DNA of 64,000 bases, from contig WHVD01000024.1 in NCBI GenBank assembly GCA_015178975.1, positions 620,001 through 684,000 on the forward strand, in the 5' to 3' direction. Numbering within the stretch: the stretch's first letter is position 1; every line of letters begins with the position of its first letter. The notes below the pieces were generated by a model. The model made no database searches, had not been told where the DNA came from, and saw nothing but the letters and a program-made list of their open reading frames with translations. This document shows positions 11,427 through 21,560 of this stretch, one piece after another. The position numbers were made by a program, and so were the translations under genes. Source of the DNA: Hysterangium stoloniferum (Eukaryota; Basidiomycota; Agaricomycetes; Hysterangiales; Hysterangiaceae).

Positions 11427-11599
11427 ACTCAGATAGAAACTGAGTATAAACAAATACCGACTAACTCAGATACAAACTGAGTATAAACAAATACCGACCT
11501 GACTCAGATACAAACTGAGTATAAACAAATACCGACCCAACTCAGATACAAATTGAGTATAAACAAATACCGACCCAACTCAGATATACACTGAGTATA
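11427..11599. repeat. 38-bp minisatellite with palindromic core
   Basis: Unit starts are at 11,427, 11,464, 11,502, 11,540 and 11,578. Each unit carries ACTCAG-N7-CTGAGT, a perfect 6-bp inverted repeat, followed by ATAAACAAATACCGACC. The units are contiguous with no unique spacers. Confidence 0.85.
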
Positions 11600-12139
11600 A
11601 ATGATCCCTGAACCTGCTGAACCTGAATTCTTTGAACTCACCCTGGCCCAGATATACACTGAGTATAGATGAACTGCACCTCACCCGTATCAAATCACAA
11701 ACCATTGTCATTGAGCAGTGATGACTCCCACACATGTGAGGGAGCTCATTTACTGTTGTCCATGCTGAGGAGGAGTGATGGAATGGATACATCATGAACA
11801 ACAGTTTTTCGAGACCGGGTTCACCATACACCATACCAATGGTGGACATAGGGCTACCTGCCAACTACACAGATGATGTCAACTGTACAGTGGCTATGGA
11901 GAACTTGGACAGAAATCCAGGTTGCGGCACACATCTGCCAATTTTACAAGGCCAATCAATTTTTTTTATCCCACCAGACGGAGCACATCGCACACTGAAC
12001 CCTGAACCCGAACCTGAATTTGTGGACACCCCATTGAGAGGTGTCGCACACTGAACCGAACCGTCGCCATGCCTCATTGAAAAGTGTGTGCTACACTGGA
12101 CCCAAACCAAACCGAACCTGCATGCCTTGTCGAACAGTG

Positions 12140-12795
12140 TTGCATACCAAACTGACCGAAAAAGTCACGCCTGTCCAAAAAGCATGCTATGCCTATCCGA
12201 AAGCATGCCGAACTGAACTCGACGCGAAAATGAACCATGCCATGTTTGAATCGAATCGAACTGAACTTGTCCCATTGAGGTTGAAGTCGATGATATACGC
12301 GGCGTCGAGACCGAAATTGAATGCCGACTTGTCACTCGTACGCCACCAGATTGGGGGCCAACCCCATATTTTCTTTTGCACCAGGAATTAGAGCATATTT
12401 AATCCAAACGGATGGTCTGTTAGCGATTGCTGCTGTGTCTTATGGATGTGCATGAGCTCAGGCCACACAAAGGCTGTTATTTGAGACCAATGAGAGGTGA
12501 AAGGCAAATGAACGCACAGAAGAATTCGAAAGGGAGGTCACACATTTTGTCATCCAAGATCCCCAAGAAGAAAATGACAGGTTATTAAACCTGAGCTTGG
12601 TCCCTTTCTCCGACAGCATCTAGCCCACACTCGATTGTTATTGCAGCATCTGACGGGACCTCAACAACTGGCACTCATGTTCTGGACGTGTGTGCATCCA
12701 AGCCAGGGGACCGACAGTGCAGGGTACTGACCCCAATGTTTATGGATGTGCTTTGTGACTCCATGACATCCCCGAGCCTGCTTAGCCAGGAGGAG
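12140..12795. other. Copia 3' non-coding remainder
   Basis: No coding segment is recognised. The only landmark is the purine tract immediately before the 3' LTR. Confidence 0.5.
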
Positions 12796-12999
12796 TGTTG
12801 TGAAATGAGGGCTTATGCATGCTCTAAGACGGCATACAATTGGGAGCCAGTGAGAAGCACATGATTTACAGGTATCTCCGTCCCTTTTCTTCTGAAGTCA
12901 CGTATAAATACACCCAAACTACCAAGAGCTACCTCAGTCGATTCCTATCTATCCATCAACTGAGATATAATTATTGTTATAGGGTCTCCATTTATAATA
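12796..12999 (+). repeat. Copia 3' LTR
   Basis: It matches the 5' LTR from TGTTGTGAAATGAGG to TATAATA. The next base starts a family-alpha sequence (TATGAGATGATCAAAGTC), which matches 55,125 onward, so this end sits inside an alpha gene. Confidence 0.8.
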
Positions 13000-15002
13000 G
13001 TATGAGATGATCAAAGTCTGATACCTAACCATATGACAAATACTGATGCAACCTCATCCAAGTTGGTGTGCAATGGCAACTTGACTAAAACATTGTAAAG
13101 TGATGACGTAATCTCATTTGGCCTGTCTCTATCTGACCAATACACCCCAGGACACCATATGAAGGCCGTACCCAAAGAGGTCATGATGTTCCTCTGCTGT
13201 CTACAAGGGTAAACCGCGACCACATTTAAAACCATCCCCAGTCATTTCTGAATCAGTCGTGGATGTGGGTCTACAACTTCAGACATGAGTATTTCCAGTG
13301 TATTCAAGGTTGACGCGAGTTATCCCTACCTCACTAAATCAAAACACTCTTGATGTGACAAAGCATAACCCATAACGGGAAACGGAGCGGGAGCAGAGTC
13401 CTAAATCGTGAAAGGTCATTTGACTAAAACGGGAATGGGGCTCGATTAGAGCGGTGATGGGATTCTAAGCGGGGTCCAGTGACTGGTGCATGGGATGAAG
13501 ACGGACATAGACAGAGACGGAGTCCAGGGGAATTCCGGTGACTGACATGTGTCATATTGAGGTTGAACGTAACTAGTCTTGACGTAACGGAGTCTGGGCG
13601 GGAAATCCTATAAACAGACGATTGGTGCTTGTAGCGCGTGGGGGCGTACGGGTTAGTGCCCGGAGTCCGGCGGGATTGTCCAGTCGTAACAGTATCCTCC
13701 CCCGGCGCATCTATCTCTCTCAACCAACCCGACTTACGACCCATGACCTCCGACCTACGACCCACAACCCCCGACTTACGACCTACGACCCACAAACCCC
13801 GCCCGGACTCCCCGGGATCCCCATCCATCCGTTTGAAATTGGACAACACAATCTAGCGAGGGTGCAGCCTATAAGCTGAAGCCAAGTCCTACCGGATATC
13901 CCGTGGGTTTCTCCGGAAACCCGGCCTGTGTGTGTATCCTAACAGTATTTTCTGACTGGATTGTATGTACAACATCTGCCAGTTTATATAGACCATGGAG
14001 CGAATGACATACCAAATCCAGTAATGGCGAAACAAAACTAACAAAACATGAAACGGGAATAGTAAACACCAAATTGGTGTTAGGAATGGAACAGAATGGA
14101 GCGTAGTCCGAATCGTGACAAAGCATAACCCATAATGGGAAATGGAGCGGGAGTGGAGTCCTAAATCGTGACAGGTCATTTGACTAAAACGGGAACAGGG
14201 CTTGATTAGAGTGGTGACGGGATTCTAAGTGGGGTCCGGTGACTGGTGCGTGGGATGAAGATGGACATAGACAGAGACGGAGTCCGGGGGAAGTCCGGTG
14301 ACTGATATGTGTCATATTGAGGTTGAATGTAACTAGTCTTGACGTAACGGAGTCCGGGCGGGAAATCCTATAAACAGACGATTGGTGCTTGTAGCACGTG
14401 GGGGCGTACAGGTTAGTGCCCGGAGTCCGGCGGGATTGTCTGGTCGTAACAAGGACTTTCATCCCAACCCTTTCCAAACCGACTCCACAGTAGTACCTGG
14501 GGCCAATTTCAACTGTTGAAGATGTCCCGACATAATCTGAGGCCATTCCCCAGTCCTCGGCATGACTGCGATATGTGCTGAGGTTGGTTGTCGTGTTGTG
14601 GGATATCCAATACATGTAAACAACACTTGGCGGGTCATGGTAGGTTGTTTCTACTTGCCACTGAAATGTGCAGGACGTGGAAGAAATCACATGGAAATGG
14701 AATCATACTGTACTCACTAACTCCTCAACCCAAGCCTCTATATGGTTTCCAGACAGTTGTATGTGCTGCTCTTCCTCAGGGAGCCGATAACATAAATCAT
14801 GTCCTGGTTCGTTACAGCTCCATCCTTTTTTGAGCTTCAACAGGAATCTTTTCCTCATACCCATCTCAAGAATCTGGTCCTGTTGTGCTGAGCTCAATCC
14901 ACCTGGGGAAACTAAGGATGGCAGTTCCTCAACGCCTTCAAGTTGCGACTCAGCCGTTGCCAAATTGTGATTCCTCAGCGTCATCTTGTTGAAAGTAGAC
15001 AT
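13000..15002 (-). pseudogene. alpha-1: family-alpha gene interrupted by Gypsy LTR pieces and cut by Copia
   Basis: Exon 1 (15,002 down to about 14,709) begins MSTFNKMTLRNHN and holds the family signature WSCNEPGHDLCYR and HIEAWVEEL. A GTGAGT intron leads to exon 2 (to 14,452: TTYHDPPSVVYMYWISHN, CGVGLERVGMKVL). The gene is then split by 13,355-14,451 and resumes at 13,354-13,000 with part of exon 3 (ITSSLYNVLVKLPLHTNLDE). The rest is lost at the Copia LTR. It is closest to alpha-6 in sequence. Not functional as it stands. Confidence 0.75.
13355..14451. mobile_element. Mosaic of three Gypsy LTR pieces in alternating orientation
   Basis: Pieces of the LTR seen whole at 46,411-47,243: 13,355-13,690 (minus, 5' part), 13,691-13,945 (plus, 3' part ending TATCCTAACA) and 13,946-14,451 (minus, 5' part ending GTCGTAACA). 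Together they look like an LTR inserted into alpha-1 and then rearranged by a second insertion or inversion. The plus piece carries the CGACTTACGACC micro-repeats typical of this LTR. Confidence 0.75.
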
Positions 15003-15430
15003 TGGTGGGTAGCAGTCGTACTTAGACTCAAAGGGGGTGTCATGCTTTTATTGTGCAGACAGTCGGAGAGTTAATTCCATCAATGTACAGCTTGGGGCCG
15101 TGATTAGACAGCACTCACATCAATTAATCCCTGCCGTCCTTGTCCCATCATCTTATTTGAACCATATAGGCACCAGTGTACTAAGTTACCTCAGTACTTT
15201 CTTCCGCCTCCCACTGAAGTTACACAGCATCTAATAATAGTTTAGTGGATTGTCATCCCATAGTATAGTATTTTTACTGTTCTTGAGAATCATAGATGAA
15301 AGCAATACAAATTTTCTGACATTTGAGAAGTGACATTGCCATGGATAATATAAATGCAATCAAGAGCGATGCTTCCCGGCTGCTGCCTTCAAGTTGGCAC
15401 TGTGAACTTTAAACATTATCAGGCAAGATT
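15003..15430 (-). promoter_or_regulatory. Upstream region shared by alpha-1, alpha-5 and alpha-7
   Basis: Blocks such as AGTATAGTATTT, CCATGGATAATATA and GAGCGATGCTTCC lie in the same order 5' of alpha-5 (52,990-53,345) and, inverted, 5' of alpha-7 (57,990-58,330). Conservation of non-coding sequence upstream of the gene start suggests the promoter was copied with the gene; it may simply mark the extent of duplication. Confidence 0.5.
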
Positions 15431-15954
15431 GTGCGCTTCCTGTTTAATTTCCTTTCAACAGCAATGTGATTTCTTCATTCACCCTTGCCATATCAAGCAG
15501 CTGGAGCTTTGTGAAGCGTCTGAGGAAGACAAAGAGGAATACCGGACTTCTCAAGTGAGAGTTAATTTTGTTGAAATTAGTTCTCAAAGCTCATAAGAAT
15601 CATAAGGAAATATAAAGATAATTTTCAGTTGACCTCTGTGACTCGAATGAGGGAAACGCATAGCATAATTACAATAAACCTATACTACCTATATATGCCA
15701 TGGGAACACTAGCTGTGTGGCAACAAAGAATTATTCTACATTCAAACAACAAAGGGGCAACACATTGCCGGTGTAGAACCTTGTGCATGCTCCCACAGCC
15801 ATATAGCATAACAAATGTCCCTGGTTGTAGTGGGTCCATCAGTGGTTGTATGAAGTCAACACTTTCTCCTTATTATTTTTTGTCTGTCTGAGTGGAATGT
15901 TTCCCCCCAGGCTCACACTATTAATGCGTAGAGAATGCTCTTAGACGGAACTAT
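15431..15954. other. Copy of the 56,990-57,380 spacer, inverted
   Basis: ATAAACCTATACTACCTATATA, TGGCAACAAAG and GCCGGTGTAGAACC match the reverse complement of 57,190-57,300. It carries the B-box-like half of the tRNA-like stretch noted at 57,146. No gene seen. Confidence 0.5.
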
Positions 15955-16575
15955 GACACGGTAGATCAAAAGACTGTGACCCAACCAAGCTGGGTGATGT
16001 GATAGGTGAGAAGCGTGCTGTCGTCGAAGAAGGTTTTCAAGCACTCAATACTCCAAAATAGGGAATTTGATGTCCTCAAATCAATATGACGTGACAATGA
16101 TGCTATATTAATATTTGTGTCGTCCACTAAAACCGTCAATCCAGCTCCAGCAATATCCCGAAATCATGCATCTTGGTGGATGCAACACATGAAAAGCCGT
16201 ATAGGCTCTTCATACAAGTAAACTCATCTTGGGTGACATTGTCTGTTATGGTTTTGGTGGGCTGCATGAAATCATGTGATGTTGCGACGCACGGTTGTAC
16301 CCAGAATTCAGCCCAACCTCTGATCTCCCTGAGCTCCCCTACAGATAGTTGACGCATGTGGCAGATCGCTTCCACGATATGCATAAGGCGGAAAACAGGA
16401 AAGGGATGATCAAATCCTGTTGAAGAACGGGCGATGTGTACGATAAATGTTGATGCAACCTCATCAAAGTTAGTGTGCAGGGGTGAGTTGAATAAAGCGT
16501 TGTAAAGTGATGAGGTAATTGCAGGTGACGTGTCTCTATCTGACCATGTAACAGGGGCGGACCTGGTGGAGGACT
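15955..16575 (-). pseudogene. alpha-2: middle fragment of a family-alpha gene
   Basis: On the minus strand this encodes diverged pieces of alpha exon 3, including a counterpart of VEAICHVRQLSVEEL, a WVQPCVATSH segment and the HLINQ-type block near 15,990 (GGTGATGTGATAGGTGAGAAGC in the plus strand, as in alpha-5 at 51,519). Frames are disrupted and exons 1, 2 and 4 are absent. Confidence 0.65.
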
Positions 16576-16847
16576 TGGCACGGAGTGGTCTACTGCCATT
16601 GTCTCAGCAGGTAAAGAGAGGGTAGATAATTTTCCGATCATTACACTGTTTCATTCCTATTATCTGTCGTTAGGGGGTTTAGTCTACGAATGCTATCATA
16701 AATAGGCAAACCCCCCAGTTACAGTAGCTTTTTTCAAATTAGAGCCTATTCCTACTCTGTGCATTCCTCTTTGTAAGAGCTTAACTGAAGGATTACGTTA
16801 TTTTCAAAGCCGAACCTTACAGACCTATCCACTTTGCATATTAAGGG
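16576..16847. other. Spacer; one hairpin
   Basis: No gene. GGGGGTTT near 16,674 and AAACCCCC near 16,718 can pair around a loop of about 38 nt. Nothing else was recognised. Confidence 0.35.
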
Positions 16848-17070
16848 CTTTCACCGGGATCACCCCCACCAGGCTAGCATCCACCCCGTGCAATCTTTAG
16901 CTCCACCTGATGTCGTGTCACAGGGTTAATGTATACCAAGTCAATGGACTACCAATGCCATAGACCCTACGACTATGCCAGTCAAGAAGGAGGGTAGGTA
17001 GTCAACAAATTTAACTCGGCCTCCCTAGATATAAATACCAATACATTATACATTCTCCACACTTGAGCCA
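16848..17070 (+). repeat. Inverted duplication, arm 2 (left part)
   Basis: This is the reverse complement of about 7,162-7,379. It begins at AAGGGCTTTCACC, the mirror of the arm-1 end, and stops at the YR-element insertion point (AGCCA, 17,066-17,070). Confidence 0.8.
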
Positions 17071-20000
17071 TGTTTTATACTTACTGAACCCACTGCGAAC
17101 AAGGAGAGCTTCGGGATCAGAAGGTGCTGACAAAGGTGGAAACAAGGCACCTACTTCAGACAACATACTACCTACTCGTCTGCTCAAGTAGAATCTTTTA
17201 TTAGTGGTCTATCGATGGCAGTTCGTGTTTGAACTGCATATACTTCGTTTTTGGCATATATACATGGCTTCAACTCATGGAAAGAATTCAAGACCTCCCT
17301 CTGTAAGGGGGCAAGGTTTACCTCCAGCTATACCTTGGGTGGTCGACACCTCTAGTGGAGGAGCAGGTTCCCCTTCACTGCCTGGAAGGACTGGACTTGC
17401 GAATGTTGAGGAGGCACCAGTTGCCGAGAACTTCAATTCTGTCGAAAGCCTTTTCAATGCAATGCGAGACGCTATCGTCAGAGCAAATGATGAAAAACGG
17501 GACCGAAACAAGGTCCGGGCCTCACTGAGAGCAGAGGGAAGGTCAGATGTGGACGCTGATGAGGCATTGGAGGCCATGCCTTCTGAAGGAGCTTTGCGTC
17601 GTGTGGTCATGCCCACAGCAGGCAACAGGGGTATGAGTATAGAAACGGGGCAGGACCCACCTGAAAGGGGGGTCAGGTCAAGCAGCTTAGTATGTGACAC
17701 GCAGGATGTGGGATTACAGAACAGGTTAACAACAGGGATGTTGGCGGATCCCCCCCTCACTTCCCATACCAGCAGGCATTACCGCACCTCTAATGGCTGC
17801 CATCAACAAGGGCGGACCTGACTTGTTGTTAGCATTGGCTAATGCATCTTCTTCGACATCTAGTAAATATCGGACTGTGGATTATTCAAAAGCACTCCCA
17901 ATTTACAACTTTGATGAAATCCGGCATAACAAGCTGGAATTGGATCCGGCATCCATTCCCAACCAGATCTTACATATGGCTTTCAAGAAGGTATATATTC
18001 CTTTGTCTATGTTAGCTACAAGATCCTTGCAGTGGGTTCGTGGAAATGTTGATCTTAAGTATTCTAGAATCTCGGTTGGGAATGGGGCAGGCGAATATTT
18101 CCTCGATACTGCATCTTTTCCTTCAGAGGCATCACTTACCGCTGTGGATTTCTTATAAGCCTATGCCAATTGGTTATCCATTATACGAGATACGTGTGGT
18201 GACAGGCCGGCTGCTCAAGGTTGGTACAAACATTGTGACAAAATGCAGGCAGACCGCAACTTTGCATTGTGGTTTCCTGCTTGGTTTGAGATGGACAAAG
18301 CATTGCGTATTCAGTGGAATTCAATGTCATCTACGGTGCCTGATCCCTCTGACATGTTCTATATTTTGTCTTTTGAGTGGCAGCATGCATGCCAAGGCCT
18401 TCCTGCCCAGCCTGGTGATACCCCTTGGTCTGATTGCCAAGCCTGGGTCAACAAATTTGCAGATGATTCGTCATCTTAGCAAGAAATATTCTTCGGGTTA
18501 TTCAACTAACTCGTGGATTAATGCAGTTGATTGGCCTACTAAGTGGTACACTGCAGCAGCAGTTGCACAATATGTAAGCTCTTCTTATCTTCTCATTGTC
18601 TTCATTTGTACACTTTCTCGTTGGAGCTGTTATTGCTATGTTGGTGTTGAGCCAACGTGGGCACGTTGATGTTGAGCCAATATGGGCACATTGATGTTGA
18701 GCCTATCTGGGCACATTGATGTTGAGCCACTATGGGCATGTTGATGTTGAGCCACTATGGGCACATTGATGTTGAGCCACTATGGGCACGTTGATGTTGC
18801 CATTGGGTCTTCATGGCGGCATTACCCTTGCATGTGATACATTATACTCACAAGTGTCAGGTTTCTACGTGTTCACCAGGCACAGAAGGCACTGCCCTGG
18901 ATGTTAGGGATGCTTTTCACAACTCTCCTATTCTTCCCACCCACAAATGTTACATTGCATGCATGTTTGACAATGCTATTTATATTGACCATTGCACACC
19001 ATTCGGTCTCACTTCTGCAACGGGCATTCAGGGCAAGGTTGCCGATGCCACTTGTGATCTGCTCCTGTGCTATTTTCTGGCCTTCGTGGAAAAGTGGGTG
19101 GATGATTTCGCCCTTTTTAGGGAGCCCTCACACTCCTTATCCCACCCAAATGGCATATCCTATGTATTTCAGCACTCACTTGCCGATATTTTGTCCTATA
19201 CCCAATCACTGGGTATCCCTTTCCATGATATCCAATCCAAGGGCCAGGATTTTGCTTCGACTGTGACTTATGCTGGCTTTGTGTGGGACTTGCAGAACCA
19301 CACAGTTTCTCTCCCTGAGAACAAATGTCTTAAGCATCAGGCAAAGCTTGAACAGTTTTTGCTGGCCGCTAACATGACGGTTACTCGACCACAGGTGACT
19401 TCCCTCCACAGTTCCTTGCAGCATCTTACCTTTATTTTCACCACTGGCCGCTCATATCTTGTTACATTGACCTCCTTCATCTCTCGCTTTCCAAATAATT
19501 TTGCCTGTCATCATGTGTCACCGTCTTTAATTGCTGATTTGCACTGGTGGCGTAATGCGCTCACAAGTCCAGCCCTGACACATTCCCTCTTACCTCGTGT
19601 GGTCTGGACTTGCATATTTATGTCGATGCTTCCACTTCTTGGGGTGTTGGCCTCGTTGTGGGCTCAAAATGGGCAGCCTTGCATTTGCAGGAGGGTTGGG
19701 GCTCACATGGGTGGGACATTGGTTGGGCAGAATGCATTGCGCTAGAACTTGCTCTCCACTGGCTGGATCACCTGTCTTACACTAACACTGAATTTAGTAT
19801 TCATAGTGATAACACTGGTGTTATCGGGGCTTTCTACCAGGGTCATTCATGCAATCTGCATGTCAGACGTATGGCAGCTTCTCTTGTCCCCGCGAATAAC
19901 ACTATCTCCCCTCTCTATGTTCCCTCTACTGACAATTTGGCTGACCTGATTTCCCACGGCATTTTCGGTTCGCAAGTTGAGAGGTTGCATCCTCAATTTC

Positions 20001-21560
20001 AGCTCCCACCAGAGCTAGCCCCTTACCTCCTTTATGTCTAGTTCCATTGCTGGTGCACGTGTGTGTGCACGTGCTGCAACATCTGAGACGGAGGGAGTTG
20101 GGGCCACTCCCTCCTTGCCACACTCACTTGTTCGCTTTCGACGGCCCCGATATTCCACTGATCCCTTCTCAATGATCTCTCCTTCAATTCTTCACCTACA
20201 TGTCCTTGCCAAAGATCGGTTTCTGACATGGCTCACACCTTTCGCAATCACACATCATGCTCATCTCTCCACACGTTTTTCTACAGCTTTGATTGCACAG
20301 CGGGATTCAGTCATGTTGTCATCCTTAACAGATGATTCCCTCGCTGGCTATGCGGCGGGTTTGCTTCACTTCACAAATTTTTGCAATAAAGCTGGCATCT
20401 CCGAGACTGATCAAATGCTAGCTTCTGAGGATCTCCTTTCCCTTTTTGTTACATCCCGTGGGGCTGGCTTAGTTGGGGGTGGTACGGTCAAAAAGTGGCT
20501 GCAAGGGATTCACTTTTGGCACATCCTCAATGGGGCCCCTTGGTTGGGTGGTGCTTTGTTAACCCGAACTATCAAAGGCATTACACGTCTCGCTCCAGAT
20601 TCCGCCTTCTTACCCAAACATGAAGCTCTGACCATCGCACATGTGCGGGCTCTGGCCCATCATTTAGATCTTCGTGATTCATTTGATGTTGCTGTGTTTG
20701 CTGTAGCATATGTTGCATTCTGGTCTTCCTATCGCCTTGGTGAACTCACAATTAAGGCCATGGGGAATTTTGACCCTATCTTTCACATCTCTCACAGTGT
20801 TCCTTTTTCTATGGGGGTTACTTCCATGAACATTGCTTTCGCAAAATTTCATATTCCATGGTCCAAAACTCACCTTCGCCGTGGTGATGATATTAACATT
20901 ACTGATACTGGTGACGATACTAGTCCCTACCGTGCTCTCCTTGTACATTTTCATGTCAATAATGACATTCCAACCGATGCCCCCCTTTTGCATGGAAAAC
21001 TCCCACTGGCTACGTGCCAATGTGCAAATCATGGTTTTTGGAACATTGTTATGAAATCTGGACACTCGTTGGTTTGCCCCTATGCAAGGGTCATGCATTT
21101 CACATTGGAGGCACTACTCATCTCCTTCTGATGGGTGTTGACCCTTTTATTGTAATGTCAATAGGCCAATGGACTTCTTCTGCCTTTTTAGCTTATTGGC
21201 AGCATTGTGACGAGATTCTTGCTTCCTTTGTCGGTGTTTCCTTGCAAGACCAACAGTCATTACACTCTGCCATGGCTACTTTCCGTACTGCAATGTTGCC
21301 GTGATGTAGTTTTTAAACTCATTCCTTTATCTTCCTGCTTCTGCTTATGCTATCACCGTTATGTTTATTTATTTTGGGAGAGTCGGCATGGAGGTAGGAA
21401 CAAGCCGACTGTTTGTGGTAGGTGGGAAGTGGCATGTTCCTCCATCTCACACTCGGGCTGTTTGTCTGCTGGTGAGTGGACAGGCAATCCTCCTCCTCCC
21501 CCCCGTCATACATTAAGGTTTGATTGCAAGTTATAGGTCATGGCACCAATTAGTCAGCCA
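17071..21560 (+). mobile_element. YR retrotransposon (DIRS/Ngaro-like), broken
   Basis: Parts in order: a Gag-like region (about 17,275-18,475), reverse transcriptase (about 18,890-19,600, with VDDF at the catalytic position), RNase H (19,610-20,041, opening IYVDAS and including HSDNTG), and a tyrosine recombinase (20,034-21,304, ending with HIGGTTH and SIGQWTS boxes typical of YR box II). Order and content match YR retrotransposons of Agaricomycetes. No LTRs are seen. AGCCA occurs at both edges (17,066-17,070 and 21,556-21,560), while arm 1 keeps one comparable CGGCT site; this fits site-specific recombination and not a staggered-cut insertion. The copy is broken in several places and is not extremely old, since long stretches remain open. 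Confidence 0.8.
18641..18797. repeat. 25-bp minisatellite inside the YR element
   Basis: Six contiguous units of the type TTGATGTTGAGCCACTATGGG start at 18,641, 18,666, 18,691, 18,716, 18,741 and 18,766. Units differ at a few positions. Confidence 0.9.

Larger units (their letters stand above)
8796..12999 (+). mobile_element. Ty1/Copia retrotransposon, broken and internally shortened
   Basis: Direct LTRs lie at 8,796-9,112 and 12,796-12,999. The leader just after the 5' LTR reads GGTTATGAGCCC, a plausible initiator-tRNA binding site, and a purine run AGGAGGAG precedes the 3' LTR. Parts: a Gag start at about 9,533 (LLTDERFDGNTWYSWKE, the usual Copia Gag opening) and a protease/pre-integrase segment at 10,393-10,800 (DSTASDHCF, LNVLHTPGFSHNLLSI). 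I see no RT or RNase H; the 3' half is non-coding with tandem repeats. It carries many breaks. Flanks differ on the two sides with no matching target duplication. The LTRs differ in length, consistent with an old or recombined copy. Confidence 0.8.

Noticed and set aside
11427-11599. Possible CRISPR array
   Set aside because: The units are contiguous tandem copies with no unique spacers, in a eukaryotic retroelement context.
16674-16725. Rho-independent terminator-like hairpin
   Set aside because: The stem is short with a long loop, and intrinsic terminators of this kind are not expected in a fungal nuclear genome.
18641-18797. Possible repeat-protein coding region
   Set aside because: The 25-bp period is not a multiple of three; it is a minisatellite in the YR element.
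17071-21560. Crypton or plain DNA transposon with tyrosine recombinase
   Set aside because: RT and RNase H motifs precede the recombinase, so it is a YR retroelement.
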